From Falsiruegeria litorea R37 (lineage in GTDB: Bacteria; Pseudomonadota; Alphaproteobacteria; Rhodobacterales; Rhodobacteraceae): 64,000 bases of DNA. Below are positions 53,772 to 63,322 of the stretch, piece after piece; position 1 is the first letter of the stretch; each line of letters begins with the position of its first letter. The notes beneath the pieces were generated by a model. That model searched no databases. It was not told where the DNA came from and saw nothing but the letters and a program-made list of their open reading frames with translations. Location of the stretch: assembly GCF_900172225.1 (NCBI RefSeq), contig NZ_FWFO01000001.1, forward strand, positions 1,426,001-1,490,000, read 5' to 3'. A program made the translations under genes and the position numbers.

Positions 53772-54026
53772 ATGAGCATGACAGAAGAGATCCGCAATCG
53801 GCTGGAAACCGCCTTTAGTCCAACCGAGTTGGAGGTCGTGGACGACAGCGAGAGCCACCGCGGCCACGCAGGATACCAAGAGGGTGGTGAAAGCCATTTC
53901 AACGTTCGAATCCGGGCCGCCGCTTTCGAAGGACAGTCACGTGTGGCACGTCACCGCGCGGTTCACGCAGCTTTGGGCGACGTTGTGCCGCGCATTCACG
54001 CCTTGGCCCTGGACATTGACGTTTAG
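53772..54026 (+). CDS. BolA family protein
   Basis: An 84-residue BolA/IbaG-type protein, divergent from the J-domain gene. The family pattern is seen in FSPTELEVVDDSESHRGHAGY and SHFNVRIRAAAFEGQSRVARHRAVHAALG (quoted in part), with the conserved histidine near the C-terminal helix. BolA proteins bind [2Fe-2S] clusters with monothiol glutaredoxins and act in iron and stress responses. I chose the ATG at 53772 (MSMTEEIRNRLETAF). Its stop overlaps the convergent DUF4177 gene by four bases. Confidence 0.9.
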   Translation: MSMTEEIRNRLETAFSPTELEVVDDSESHRGHAGYQEGGESHFNVRIRAAAFEGQSRVARHRAVHAALGDVVPRIHALALDIDV

Positions 54027-54517
54027 TCCCGTTTGACCGTCTCGTCAGGCTCGGCGTCTTCGTCGGTCTGACGCTCGGCTCGGGCTTTGAGCGCTTCGGT
54101 CATTCCGGCCACGTCGCTCAATTCCTCGACGCCATTGTCCTTGAGCATCCGCTCGGCGCCGCTGGCCATGGGCGGGTCATTCACCTCTGCCGAAAGCGGC
54201 GCGGGGGCCTCAATCGGGGCAGGCTCGGACATCGGGCCGGGCACGGCAGTAGCGACAACCTCGTCTTTGTCTGTTGTGATGGCACCAATGGCGCGACGGA
54301 ACACCAGGACATTGCGCCAGTTCTGCACCGATCCAGTCAAGCCCGAGCGTTCGTCACTGGGCAGCAACTCGGCCCGCTGAAACTCCCACCCGTCGGCGCC
54401 CATCTGGTTGAGCAGTTGTTCGACGGTCAGAGCAAAGCGCCCCTCGGGCGTTTTCACGCCTTTGGCTTTGGTGCCTTTGGAGGGCGCTGGAACGACTTTG
54501 TATTCGTAGCGGTGCAT
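54023..54517 (-). CDS. DUF4177 domain protein
   Basis: A 164-residue protein. The first 75 residues (MHRYEYKVVPAPSKG, TVEQLLNQMGADGWEFQRAE and WRNVLVFRR) match DUF4177, a small beta-alpha-beta domain of unknown function. The rest is a low-complexity tail rich in Ala, Pro and Glu ending in a charged helix. It should be cytoplasmic, with no signal peptide. The ATG at 54517 starts the domain directly. No functional link to neighbours is evident. Confidence 0.82.
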   Translation of the reverse strand: MHRYEYKVVPAPSKGTKAKGVKTPEGRFALTVEQLLNQMGADGWEFQRAELLPSDERSGLTGSVQNWRNVLVFRRAIGAITTDKDEVVATAVPGPMSEPAPIEAPAPLSAEVNDPPMASGAERMLKDNGVEELSDVAGMTEALKARAERQTDEDAEPDETVKRD

Positions 54518-54646
54518 GATGTTTCCCGGAACTTCGTGTCGCGGCAATCTAGCAGGTTAACGCAAAGGTGAAAGACCTGTTCGCGGGGAAATCGTCGGGC
54601 TAAGGTCACTTAAGGCAAGGTACAAGGCAAAGCTGCGGGCAGGGGT

Positions 54647-56173
54647 ATGATGCGAATATGTGGCTGTTTTCAGGGCGGTCTGGTGATCGGTGCGCTGATG
54701 TTGCTGCAAGCCTGCGCAGGTGCGCCGCTGGATCAGGAGACATCCGTCAGCCAAGTGCGACAGGCGCCTCAATCAACGCTTGTCCAGGCCGCGCGTGGTC
54801 TGTCGCGCGGGCAGGCGGGGTTTGTGCCGCTTTCTGACGGGGATCAGGCGCTTGGCGCGCGGTTGCGGTTGATCGAAGGGGCGCAGGATACGCTGGACCT
54901 TCAGTATTTTCTGATGAAGCCCGATCTCGGCGGTGCCTTGATTGCCGATGCGCTGCTGCGGGCCGCGGACCGGGGCGTTCGTGTGCGGTTTCTGCTGGAT
55001 GATTTCTTTACCACCGTGGACGACAGCAGCCTTGCTCTGATTGATGCGCATGACAACATCGCGGTCCGCATCTACAACCCGGCGGCGCGGCCCTGGCCAA
55101 AACCGGTGGGCATGACGTTGGAGTTCTCGCGCATTAACCGGCGTATGCACAACAAGTCTTTTACCGCCGACCAGGCCTTTGCCATCATCGGCGGGCGCAA
55201 TATTGCGGACGAGTATTTCCAGCTCAACACCAGTTCCGAGTTCGCCGATTTCGATCTGCTGGTGGTTGGGCCACCGGTCGCCGAGATCGGTCAAGAGTTC
55301 GACCGGTATTGGAACGACGGTTGGGCCGTTCCCCTGAGCAGCCTATATGACCCTGCAACTGCGCAGGAATTGCGTGAGGCCCGGAACGAATTGACCGCAG
55401 AGCTGAAACCGGCGCGCCAAGTCTATGATGATGCGGTCGAAAATCGCTACATCCGGCAAATCGGCACCTCGGCGGTTCCGCTTTATCGCGGGCGGGCCGA
55501 GCTGGTGGTCGATCCGCCGCAAAAGCTCAAGCAGCCGGTACGCGGTGGCCCCAGACCCCTGGCCGAAACCTTGCTGGCGCGGATGCGCGATGCGAAGCGC
55601 GAGGTTATTCTGCTGACGCCCTATTTCGTGCCCGAAGACTACGGTGCGCGACTGCTGTCCGATCTGGCGCAACGCGGGGTGCGGGTGCGGATCGTCACCA
55701 ATTCTCTGGCTGCGACCAACCATGCCTATGTTCATGCCGGATACCGCAGACATCGCACGGACCTGCTGAAGGCGGGTGTCGAGCTTTATGAATTGCGGGC
55801 GGATTCGCTGCAAGAACTGGGGCTGGTCCCGGCCGAGTCCGAGATCGGCGTCGTGATGCACACCAAGCTGGCGGTGATCGACGAAACGGTGTTTGTCGGC
55901 TCGCTGAACCTGGATCCTCGGTCAATCAAACAGAACACCGAGTTGGGGCTTTTCATGGCAAGCCAGGGCTTTGCGCGTGACATCCTGGCCGACCTGGATC
56001 AGGGGCTTGCCGACTATACCTATCGCATTGTGTTAGACGGCGATGAACGGGTGCAGTGGCGTTATGAGCAGCCCGACATGATCACGGTGAAACAGCAAGA
56101 GCCAGGCGTCACGTTCTGGAAACAACTGGTGGTGGGCATCACCGCGCTGCTGCCGGTCGAGCAGCAGCTTTAG
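54647..56173 (+). CDS. Lipoprotein phospholipase D/cardiolipin synthase-like protein
   Basis: A 508-residue protein with a lipoprotein signal (lipobox LQAC, Cys23) and two HKD motifs: H168-x-K170-x4-D175 in RMHNKSFTADQ, followed by IIGGRNIADEYF, and VMHTKLAVIDETVFVGSLNLDP in the second half (quoted in part, about residue 405). The paired HKD domains make or cleave phosphodiester bonds of phospholipids; the closest familiar type is the ClsC (YmdC) cardiolipin synthase group. Lipid anchoring would place it at the periplasmic face of a membrane. Two adjacent ATG codons start it. Confidence 0.9.
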   Translation: MMRICGCFQGGLVIGALMLLQACAGAPLDQETSVSQVRQAPQSTLVQAARGLSRGQAGFVPLSDGDQALGARLRLIEGAQDTLDLQYFLMKPDLGGALIADALLRAADRGVRVRFLLDDFFTTVDDSSLALIDAHDNIAVRIYNPAARPWPKPVGMTLEFSRINRRMHNKSFTADQAFAIIGGRNIADEYFQLNTSSEFADFDLLVVGPPVAEIGQEFDRYWNDGWAVPLSSLYDPATAQELREARNELTAELKPARQVYDDAVENRYIRQIGTSAVPLYRGRAELVVDPPQKLKQPVRGGPRPLAETLLARMRDAKREVILLTPYFVPEDYGARLLSDLAQRGVRVRIVTNSLAATNHAYVHAGYRRHRTDLLKAGVELYELRADSLQELGLVPAESEIGVVMHTKLAVIDETVFVGSLNLDPRSIKQNTELGLFMASQGFARDILADLDQGLADYTYRIVLDGDERVQWRYEQPDMITVKQQEPGVTFWKQLVVGITALLPVEQQL

Positions 56174-56301
56174 GGACAGTGTTCCGGGAGAGATTCTGAA
56201 AGCGCTGAACTTGTTCAGATATTTCAGTAAAGAGCCGCAGGTTCCAAGGTGCCGCCTTGGAGGCGGTATGGAACAAGTTCGAATGACAGCGCGCAAAGAA
56301 G

Positions 56302-56335
56302 AAGGCGGCGCAAAAGCACCGCCTTTTCCAAAAAG
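56302..56335. terminator. Convergent terminator between the phospholipase D-like gene and gatB
   Basis: AAGGCGGCGC (56302-56311) pairs with GCACCGCCTT (56316-56325) around AAAA. On the minus strand the single mismatch becomes a G-U pair and the stem is followed by TTCTTCTTT, so it best serves gatB; TTTT also follows on the plus strand. Likely bidirectional. Confidence 0.75.
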
Positions 56336-56358
56336 TTGACGCTTTGACTGATCAGCAG

Positions 56359-57870
56359 TTACTCGCCCAGCTTCTGCGCCACCAGTTGGTTGACCGCCTT
56401 GGGGTTGGCCTTGCCGCCGGTGGCTTTCATCACCTGACCCACGAACCAACCCGCCAGCTTGGGGTTCACCTTGGCCTTTTCAACCTGTGCGGGGTTGGCC
56501 GCGATGATCTCGTCCAGGGCGGCCTCGATCGCGCCAGTGTCTGTCACCTGCTTCATGCCGCGCGCCTCGACGATTTCCGCCGGATCGCCACCTTCGGTAT
56601 AGACGATTTCGAACAGATCCTTGGCGATCTTGCCCGAAATCGCGTCCGAGCTGATCAAGTCGATGATGCCACCCAACTGGGCAGGGGACACGGGGCTGTC
56701 GGTGATCTCGTGGTCTTCTTTCTTCAGACGACCAAAAAGCTCGTTGATGACCCAGTTCGCAGCCAGCTTGCCCGAGCGGTCCTGCGCCACCTCTTCGAAA
56801 TAGGCCGCCGATTCCACTTCGGCCGTCAGGACCGAGGCGTCATAATCGGTCAGGCCAAAGTCCGCGATGAAACGCGCTTTTTTGGCGTCGGGCAGTTCCG
56901 GCAGGTTGTTCGCGATGTCATCGACCCAGGCCTGTTCAATTTCAAGCGGCAGCAGGTCAGGATCGGGGAAGTAGCGGTAATCATGCGCTTCTTCTTTGGA
57001 CCGCATCGAGCGGGTTTCGCCCTTGTCCGGGTCATACAGGCGGGTTTCCTGATCGACCTTGCCACCACCTTCGACGATGGCGATCTGACGGCGGGCTTCG
57101 ACCTCGATCGCTTGCTGGATAAAGCGCATCGAGTTCATGTTCTTGATTTCGCAACGGGTGCCCAGATGCGAGAAGTCCTGTGTTTCCTGGTACTTTTCGT
57201 ACTGACCGGGACGACAGATCGACACGTTCACGTCCGCGCGCAGGTTGCCGTTCTGCATGTTGCCGTCGCAGGTGCCCAAGTAGCGCAGGATCTGGCGCAG
57301 CTTGGCGATATAGGCGGCGGCCTCTTCAGGGCCACGAATGTCAGGGCGGCTGACGATCTCCATCAGGCAAACGCCGGTACGGTTGAGGTCAACGAAAGAC
57401 ATGTTGGGGTCCATGTCGTGGATCGACTTGCCTGCGTCCTGCTCCATGTGGATACGCTCGATCCGAACCAGACGCGCGGTGCCGTCGCCAATTTCAACCA
57501 GCACTTCGCCTTCGCCCACGATGGGGTGGTAGAGCTGGGAGATCTGATAACCCTGCGGCAGGTCGGGGTAGAAATAGTTCTTGCGGTCAAACGCGGATTT
57601 CAGGTTGATGTCGGCCTTCAGCCCCAGACCGGTACGCACCGCCTGTTCGACACAATATTCGTTGATCACGGGCAGCATGCCGGGCATGGCCGCGTCCACA
57701 AACGCCACGTTCGAGTTCGGCTCGGCCCCGAATTGGGTCGACGCGCCGGAAAACAGCTTGGCGTTGGATGAAACCTGTGCATGCACCTCCATCCCGATCA
57801 CCAGTTCCCAATCGTGTTTGGCTCCGGCGATGGTTTTGACTTTGGGTGTCTCGTAGGTCAGGTCCAGCAT
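56359..57870 (-). CDS. gatB: Aspartyl/glutamyl-tRNA amidotransferase subunit B
   Basis: GatB, with GatA and GatC, converts Glu-tRNA(Gln) or Asp-tRNA(Asn) to the amidated form. The 503-residue protein has [20 protein letters not shown], the signature [44 protein letters not shown] and the C-terminal YqeY-like tail domain (about 355-503) that contacts tRNA. The ATG at 57870 is preferred to one seven codons upstream. gatA and gatC are not in the window. Confidence 0.97.
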   Translation of the reverse strand: MLDLTYETPKVKTIAGAKHDWELVIGMEVHAQVSSNAKLFSGASTQFGAEPNSNVAFVDAAMPGMLPVINEYCVEQAVRTGLGLKADINLKSAFDRKNYFYPDLPQGYQISQLYHPIVGEGEVLVEIGDGTARLVRIERIHMEQDAGKSIHDMDPNMSFVDLNRTGVCLMEIVSRPDIRGPEEAAAYIAKLRQILRYLGTCDGNMQNGNLRADVNVSICRPGQYEKYQETQDFSHLGTRCEIKNMNSMRFIQQAIEVEARRQIAIVEGGGKVDQETRLYDPDKGETRSMRSKEEAHDYRYFPDPDLLPLEIEQAWVDDIANNLPELPDAKKARFIADFGLTDYDASVLTAEVESAAYFEEVAQDRSGKLAANWVINELFGRLKKEDHEITDSPVSPAQLGGIIDLISSDAISGKIAKDLFEIVYTEGGDPAEIVEARGMKQVTDTGAIEAALDEIIAANPAQVEKAKVNPKLAGWFVGQVMKATGGKANPKAVNQLVAQKLGE

Positions 57871-57965
57871 GGGTGTGCCTCTTGTCCGCAAGGTATCCTG
57901 CGCGTTCTAGGGGAGGTCGGCTGGGGGGGCAAGAGGGCTTGTGGGTTTGACTGGGCTCTGGGACG

Positions 57966-59234
57966 TCAGGCCTCGACCCTGGGGCCGTCGGGGGTAAAGG
58001 TCACACGCAGGCCGCGGCTGATTTCGTCGCGAAACAGATCTGCAATCACGTGTAAAGCATCCGAGCGGCCGCGGGCCGCAAACCGGCTGGGAGAAGTGAT
58101 GCGCGCGTTGTTGTCGAACCCGTCCGCAGCATGCGCCCAGATCAGAGGGTGCAGTTCTGTCATATGGTCACGGATGAGCCAGCGGTCGTTGCTGCAGATC
58201 TGAGCCCGCACAAAATCGGCGCCTTCATCCAGCCCCATCCCGTTGCGCAGCGCCACGGCGCAATAGGCGGCCAGCAAGTTGACCATTTCCTGATCAGGGC
58301 GCGCCTTGACGATGTCGCGCAGGCCATCGACAAAAAATTCGACATCTACGCGTGCGCAGGCTTCTTCGTCCATGGCGATGGCGTCGAAATAGACCCAAGT
58401 GTAGCCACCTGCGCCCCAAATGCTTTGCGTGCGTGAGGCTGTGCGGCGGGCTTCAAGCTCCAACTCGTCATAGCTTCCGAACCAGCGCGGCAACAGCTGT
58501 GTGCCCATGGCGCGCATGTGGCGGTGGTTATTGGGGGCAAGGTCGATCAGTCGCTCGTATTCATCCGCCATGCGAACATTCTTGATCCTGCGTCCAGCAA
58601 ACAGCGCGCATCGCGCGGCTGCCATGAACGGGCTGGTGCGGGTTTCGTGCGCATAAGGCGCCAGCAAATCGGCTGCCCGGTCGAAATGCGCGGCGCAGCG
58701 CTCGCGGTTGAGGCGGGGAACGATCGAATCCCAACCGGTGCCACGCCAGGCCCAACCCATGTCCACGTGGGTCAGGGCAACAATCGTCGCAAGCATGGCG
58801 TCGCCAGGATGATCCTTTAACACTTCTTCCAGACCGCTGACCCCATCGATAAGGGATGCGGAATTGGCGGGTGCCTCTTCGGCAAGAGCGTGTTCAACGG
58901 CCTGAATGACATCAGATCGCGCGCCATAGGCCAACAGATCCGTCACCGGAGTTCCGTTCGGAGCAACCTGTCGGGCGGCATCTGCAGCCGCCATTTCCAC
59001 AGCCAACTCATCCCAGCGGTCCTGGCGGGCCAGAAACTGGCCGCGGTTCTGACGCTCGCGGGTGAATCGCTCGGCGGCGGAGCGGTTGGAGACCGGGATG
59101 CTCAGCCAATCCTCGACCCGGAAAGGGGCTGATTTTGGTGCGTTTGTGGGGGGGGCAGATTGTGTTCGGTTCGGGAGCAGCCCCGCCAGACGGGGCAGAA
59201 GGTGACGGGAAAAAAAACGAGGACGATGAAACAT
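57966..59234 (-). CDS. Uncharacterised helical-repeat-like protein (422 aa)
   Basis: No domain I recognise. After a basic N-terminus (MFHRPRFFSRHLLPRLAGLLP, quoted in part) the chain is mainly helical, with segments that resemble degenerate tetratricopeptide repeats (for example ERCAAHFDRAADLLAPYAHE, PFMAAARCALFAGRRI and MADEYERLIDLAPNNHRHM). Tryptophans are frequent (GWAWRGTGWD, YTWVYFDA). There is no signal peptide or membrane helix. GC-rich codon use fits its neighbours. It lies alone on the minus strand upstream of gatB with a 95-bp gap. Real gene, function unknown. Confidence 0.85.
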   Translation of the reverse strand: MFHRPRFFSRHLLPRLAGLLPNRTQSAPPTNAPKSAPFRVEDWLSIPVSNRSAAERFTRERQNRGQFLARQDRWDELAVEMAAADAARQVAPNGTPVTDLLAYGARSDVIQAVEHALAEEAPANSASLIDGVSGLEEVLKDHPGDAMLATIVALTHVDMGWAWRGTGWDSIVPRLNRERCAAHFDRAADLLAPYAHETRTSPFMAAARCALFAGRRIKNVRMADEYERLIDLAPNNHRHMRAMGTQLLPRWFGSYDELELEARRTASRTQSIWGAGGYTWVYFDAIAMDEEACARVDVEFFVDGLRDIVKARPDQEMVNLLAAYCAVALRNGMGLDEGADFVRAQICSNDRWLIRDHMTELHPLIWAHAADGFDNNARITSPSRFAARGRSDALHVIADLFRDEISRGLRVTFTPDGPRVEA

Positions 59235-59364
59235 TACAGCTCCGAAACGGGTTCTTGAAACTTAGCCCGTTCAAGCTGACGCTAGTTTGCGGCACAATCG
59301 TGTCCAAGCTGGGATGTTTCCGGACAGCTTTCTGGGAGTTACGCCACGATACGTGCCACATTCC

Positions 59365-59796
59365 CTAAAGAATGGTGAAGTGATGACGCTCTACACGCAA
59401 GCCGTGTGCTTGCAGGACCTCTTCGAAGGTTCGGTGCGGCGGCAGGCTGTCATAGGGCAGCCGCACACGCTTGTCGGTGGTCAGGTAGACGGTCACACGG
59501 ACAGAAAAGTCCCACCGCGTGTCAAAGCGCAGATAGTCGATCTCATCCAGACGCACCTCGGCCGAGCGGCGACCGCTGAACCACGACAGGACGTGGTTGT
59601 CCAATGTGAGCCCGGCTTTTGCGTCCGTGGCCAAGTCCCACAGGGTCGGAAGGGTGAACAGCGCCAGCCCGGCCATGATCCACCAGGCCGCGTTGAACAG
59701 GATGACCAAGGCAATCAGACCGGCGTAGATTACGGTCAGGATCATTACCGTCTTGGGTTGTCGCTGATGACGCAAGAACGAATAGGGCTCTGTCAT
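59365..59796 (-). CDS. Hypothetical membrane protein (143 aa)
   Basis: Two adjacent hydrophobic helices (about 16-35, VMILTVIYAGLIALVILFN, and about 36-54, AAWWIMAGLALFTLPTLWDL) are followed by a soluble beta-rich domain (LTLDNHVLSWFSGRRSAEVRLDEI, quoted in part, and VYLTTDKRVRLPYDSLPP). It resembles PH-like small membrane proteins but I cannot name the family. Its ATG overlaps the stop of the SDR gene (TGATG), so it is the last gene of a pepN-SDR-membrane protein operon. Confidence 0.8.
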   Translation of the reverse strand: MTEPYSFLRHQRQPKTVMILTVIYAGLIALVILFNAAWWIMAGLALFTLPTLWDLATDAKAGLTLDNHVLSWFSGRRSAEVRLDEIDYLRFDTRWDFSVRVTVYLTTDKRVRLPYDSLPPHRTFEEVLQAHGLRVERHHFTIL

Positions 59797-60536
59797 CACC
59801 GTCCGCCCGCGACGTCCAGGCAAGCGCCGGTGACATATGACGCCTGTTCCGACAGCAGATAGAGCACCGCATCGGCGACTTCTTGTGCAGATCCGGTGCG
59901 TTTCATCGGAACCATATGCGACAGGCGCTGTGCCCTGCCGGGCTCACCGCCCTTGGCGTGGATGTCGGTTTCGATCAGGCCGGGGCGGATCGCGTTGACG
60001 CGGATGTTGTCGGCCGCCACTTCATCGCCCAACCCCTTGGTAAAGATATCGATTGCCGCCTTCGAGGCGGCATAGTCGACATATTGGTTGGCCGATCCCA
60101 GGCGCGCTGCGGCGGATGAGATATTGACGATGGCCCCGCCGTTTCCATGCGCCTGCATCCGCAGCACGGCCTCTTTCGCGACCAGTATCGCGCCAATGAC
60201 GTTGATGTCGAACATCTGACGCAGGCGGTCGTGGGTCAGATCGGTCACCTTGGCGGTCACATCGACAATGCCCGCATTGTTCACCAGCCCGTCGAGGCGG
60301 GGAAACGCCTCGTCCACCTCAGCATAGATGCGCGCGATGTCGTCTGGCTGGGCCACGTCGCCCTGGCACAGGATCACTTTCGCACCCGCTGCCTGCGCGG
60401 CCTCGGCCACGGTGGCAGCGCCCGCATGATCGCTGCGATAATTCAGCGCCAAGTCATAGCCTTGCTCGGCAGCCAGCCGCGCGGTGGCCGCGCCAATCCC
60501 TGCGCTCGCTCCGGTGATTAGAAGGGTTTTGCGCAT
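59796..60536 (-). CDS. SDR family oxidoreductase
   Basis: A 246-residue classical short-chain dehydrogenase/reductase. The NAD(P)-binding motif TGASAGIG (8-15), NNAG (86-89), catalytic Ser140/141 and Y155-x3-K159 in YVDYAASKAA are all in place. The end GACLDVAGGR is typical. A glycine-rich loop with NYRSD after the second strand suggests NADP(H). The substrate is unknown; 3-oxoacyl or glucose dehydrogenase-like activity are common for this type. It starts three bases after pepN ends and overlaps the next gene. Confidence 0.92.
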   Translation of the reverse strand: MRKTLLITGASAGIGAATARLAAEQGYDLALNYRSDHAGAATVAEAAQAAGAKVILCQGDVAQPDDIARIYAEVDEAFPRLDGLVNNAGIVDVTAKVTDLTHDRLRQMFDINVIGAILVAKEAVLRMQAHGNGGAIVNISSAAARLGSANQYVDYAASKAAIDIFTKGLGDEVAADNIRVNAIRPGLIETDIHAKGGEPGRAQRLSHMVPMKRTGSAQEVADAVLYLLSEQASYVTGACLDVAGGR

Positions 60537-60539
60537 ACA

Positions 60540-63092
60540 TCAGGCCCCCCGAATGCGTGTGATCATTTCGGTTACATCACGTGACAAATCAGGCGTTGCC
60601 GCGATCCGATCGAGCTGCACTTTGATCAGGTCTTGGCGCGCCGCGTCATAGCGCCGCCAGGTTTGGAACGCCGAACACATGCGCGCGGTGGTTTGCGGGT
60701 TGACCGGATCAAGCCGGATCAACCAGGCGGCCAGCAGCTCATAGGCCGTGCCGCTGGCGTGGTGGAACCCCGGATGGTTCATCGCCAACGCACCAAAGAC
60801 GGCGCGGAAACGGTTGGGGTTCTTCCAGTTGAAGTCAGGATGCTGGGTCAGGCTGCGCCCGACTGTGGCCGTCTGCTCGGGGTCGGCCAGCGAGACCTGC
60901 AGCCCAAACCATTTGTCGATCACCAGACGGTCGTCTTCCCACTGATCATAGAAGGCTTGCAGTTCGGCCTCTCCCTTGCCTGCCTTGATCAGGCACCCAA
61001 GCGCCGAGAGCTGCAGGGTCATGTTGTCGGCCTTGGCGTATTCCGATGCGGCCAATGCGCCGCCGTCCAGTCGGGTGATCAGCGACAACGCCGCACCGCC
61101 AAGCGCCCGGCGGCCCGATTGGTCGGCATCAGGCTGATAAGGGGACGACACCTGCGCCTCGCCATGCAGACGCGGCAGCAGGTCCTGCATATGCTGCGCT
61201 TGCGCCTGGCGCAGGGTTTCGGTTGCGGTCCAGATCGCCTGCGGGTCCGGCGTTGTGCCGCCATCATGTAGCGCGGTCGCCAGCTCGGATTGACCCGGAA
61301 GGCCCAGCATCAATGCGCGGTAGGCGGGGTCGAGAGTGTCATCCCGCAACACGGCCTGAACCCCGTCTAGGTATGCCCCCGACGGCGCGGTGCCATCGGT
61401 AATCATCGCCAGCAGGGTCTCGCGTGCGAGCGAGCGGCCTGCTTCCCACCGGTTGAACGGGTCGGTGTCATGGGAAAGCAGGAAAGCACGCTCGGCGCTT
61501 GTCGTGTCGTGATCAAGAATGACCGGGGCAGAGAAGCCGCGCAGGATCGAGGGCACAGGCTTTGTGCTAAGTCCGTCGAAGGTGAAGCTTTGTTCTTTTT
61601 CGGTCAGCTCCAGCACGCGGGTTTGTGCGACCTCATCCCCGTTTTGTCCGAGCAGACCGACAGCCACGGGGATCACCTGCGGTTGTTTGTTGTCTTGTCC
61701 GGGCGTGGGTGACGTGGATTGCGACAGGGTCAGGGTATAGGTGCCATCCGCCCAATCCTCGGCCACCTTCACCCGCGGAGTACCGGCTTGGGAATACCAG
61801 CGCTTGAACTGGCTCAGGTCGCGGCCGGTGGCGTCTTGGAACACTGCCAGCCAATCCTCGATCGTGGCGGCGTCGCCATCATGGCGCTCGAAATACAGGT
61901 CCAGCGCTTTTGCATAGGCGTCATCGCCGACCAGCGTCTTGAGCATGCCGATCACCTCGGCGCCCTTTTCATAGACGGTGGCGGTGTAAAAGTTGTTGAT
62001 CTCGACAAAGCTATCGGGGCGGACGGAATGCGACAGTGGGCCGTTGTCCTCGGGGAATTGCCGCCCCCGCAGGTCAATCACGTCGCGGATGCGCTTGACC
62101 GGCTCGCTGCGCATGTCGGATGTGAACTGCGCGTCGCGGAAAACCGTCAGCCCCTCTTTCAGGCAGAGCTGGAACCAATCGCGGCAGGTGATGCGGTTGC
62201 CGGTCCAGTTGTGAAAATACTCATGCGCGATGATCGCCTCGATGCGTTCGAAATTATCGTCGGTGCTGGTCTCGGGCGAGGCAAGAACGCAGGACGAGTT
62301 GAAAATGTTCAACCCCTTGTTTTCCATCGCGCCCATGTTGAAATCGTCAACGGCCACGATGTTGAACACATCCAGATCGTATTCGCGGCCATAGACATCT
62401 TCGTCCCAGGTCATCGACTTTTTCAACGCCTCCATTCCAAAGGCGCATTTACCCTCGTCGCCGGGGCGGACCCAGATGTTCAGCTCGACCTCCTTGCCCG
62501 ATTTGGTGGTGAACCGGTCGGGGTGGTTCACCAAGTCCCCGGCCACCAGTGCAAAGAGATAGGCCGGTTTTGGCCATGGGTCATGCCATTCTGCAAAGCC
62601 TTCGCCTTGATCGGTAGGGTTGCCGTTGGACAGCAACACCTTTTCCGGCCCGTTGATGCGCACGGTGAATGTGCTCATCACATCCGGCCTATCGGGGTAA
62701 TAGGTGATCTTGCGGAACCCTTCGGCTTCGCACTGGGTGCAGTACATGCCGTTTGACATATACAGCCCCTCAAGCGCGGTGTTGCCTGCCGGGTCGATCT
62801 CGACCTCGGCCTCCCACACAAAGGACGAACTAGGGACGTTACAGGTCAGGCCCTTGTCGGTGGCATCGGGTGTCACGGGCTGGCCGTCGATGCTGGCCCG
62901 GATCAGCTTCAGCTCTTCGCCATGCAAAAAGAATGTGTGGTCAGCGGCATCCGGGTTGGGGCTGAATGTGATCCGCGAGGTGACGCGCGTGGCACTGGGG
63001 GACAGATCGAATGTCAGATGCACATCGTCAACGGTAAATCCGAAGGGCGAGTAATCCTTGAGGTAGATCGTGGTCGGGGCAGCGTCGCGCAT
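60540..63092 (-). CDS. pepN: Aminopeptidase N (M1 family)
   Basis: Broad-specificity zinc aminopeptidase that completes cytoplasmic peptide breakdown. The 850-residue protein has the exopeptidase motif GAMEN (254-258), zinc motif HEYFH (290-294) with the third ligand Glu313 in LKEGLTVF, and the catalytic Tyr region YEKGAEVIGML. The four-domain layout, including the helical C-terminal half (about 530-850), matches E. coli-type PepN. It heads a three-gene operon and is divergent from the malate synthase gene. Confidence 0.96.
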   Translation of the reverse strand: MRDAAPTTIYLKDYSPFGFTVDDVHLTFDLSPSATRVTSRITFSPNPDAADHTFFLHGEELKLIRASIDGQPVTPDATDKGLTCNVPSSSFVWEAEVEIDPAGNTALEGLYMSNGMYCTQCEAEGFRKITYYPDRPDVMSTFTVRINGPEKVLLSNGNPTDQGEGFAEWHDPWPKPAYLFALVAGDLVNHPDRFTTKSGKEVELNIWVRPGDEGKCAFGMEALKKSMTWDEDVYGREYDLDVFNIVAVDDFNMGAMENKGLNIFNSSCVLASPETSTDDNFERIEAIIAHEYFHNWTGNRITCRDWFQLCLKEGLTVFRDAQFTSDMRSEPVKRIRDVIDLRGRQFPEDNGPLSHSVRPDSFVEINNFYTATVYEKGAEVIGMLKTLVGDDAYAKALDLYFERHDGDAATIEDWLAVFQDATGRDLSQFKRWYSQAGTPRVKVAEDWADGTYTLTLSQSTSPTPGQDNKQPQVIPVAVGLLGQNGDEVAQTRVLELTEKEQSFTFDGLSTKPVPSILRGFSAPVILDHDTTSAERAFLLSHDTDPFNRWEAGRSLARETLLAMITDGTAPSGAYLDGVQAVLRDDTLDPAYRALMLGLPGQSELATALHDGGTTPDPQAIWTATETLRQAQAQHMQDLLPRLHGEAQVSSPYQPDADQSGRRALGGAALSLITRLDGGALAASEYAKADNMTLQLSALGCLIKAGKGEAELQAFYDQWEDDRLVIDKWFGLQVSLADPEQTATVGRSLTQHPDFNWKNPNRFRAVFGALAMNHPGFHHASGTAYELLAAWLIRLDPVNPQTTARMCSAFQTWRRYDAARQDLIKVQLDRIAATPDLSRDVTEMITRIRGA

Positions 63093-63247
63093 GGGGGCCT
63101 CTGGGTGATGGTGGTTTTGTGACTGACGTTATGGGGTTCGACTTGGGGCCGCAAGCCGGTCCGGATTGCCGCCAATCCGGGCAGGCGATTGTTCGGCGCC
63201 ATTTGAAACAGCATTCGCTGAAATGGGACAGTTTCGATGTGGCGACA

Positions 63248-63269
63248 AAAGTTGCCTATCGGAAACTTT
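63248..63269. promoter_or_regulatory. Dyad upstream of malate synthase G, possible operator
   Basis: AAAGTT (63248-63253) and AACTTT (63264-63269) form a 6-bp dyad with a 10-base spacer, 54 bases before the malate synthase start in the divergent intergenic region. The regulator is unknown. A 6-bp dyad can occur by chance. Confidence 0.3.
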
Positions 63270-63322
63270 CGATCTATCTGGGGCTGCATACAGTTGTACA
63301 CGGCCGCCAGAGGGAGAGCGCA

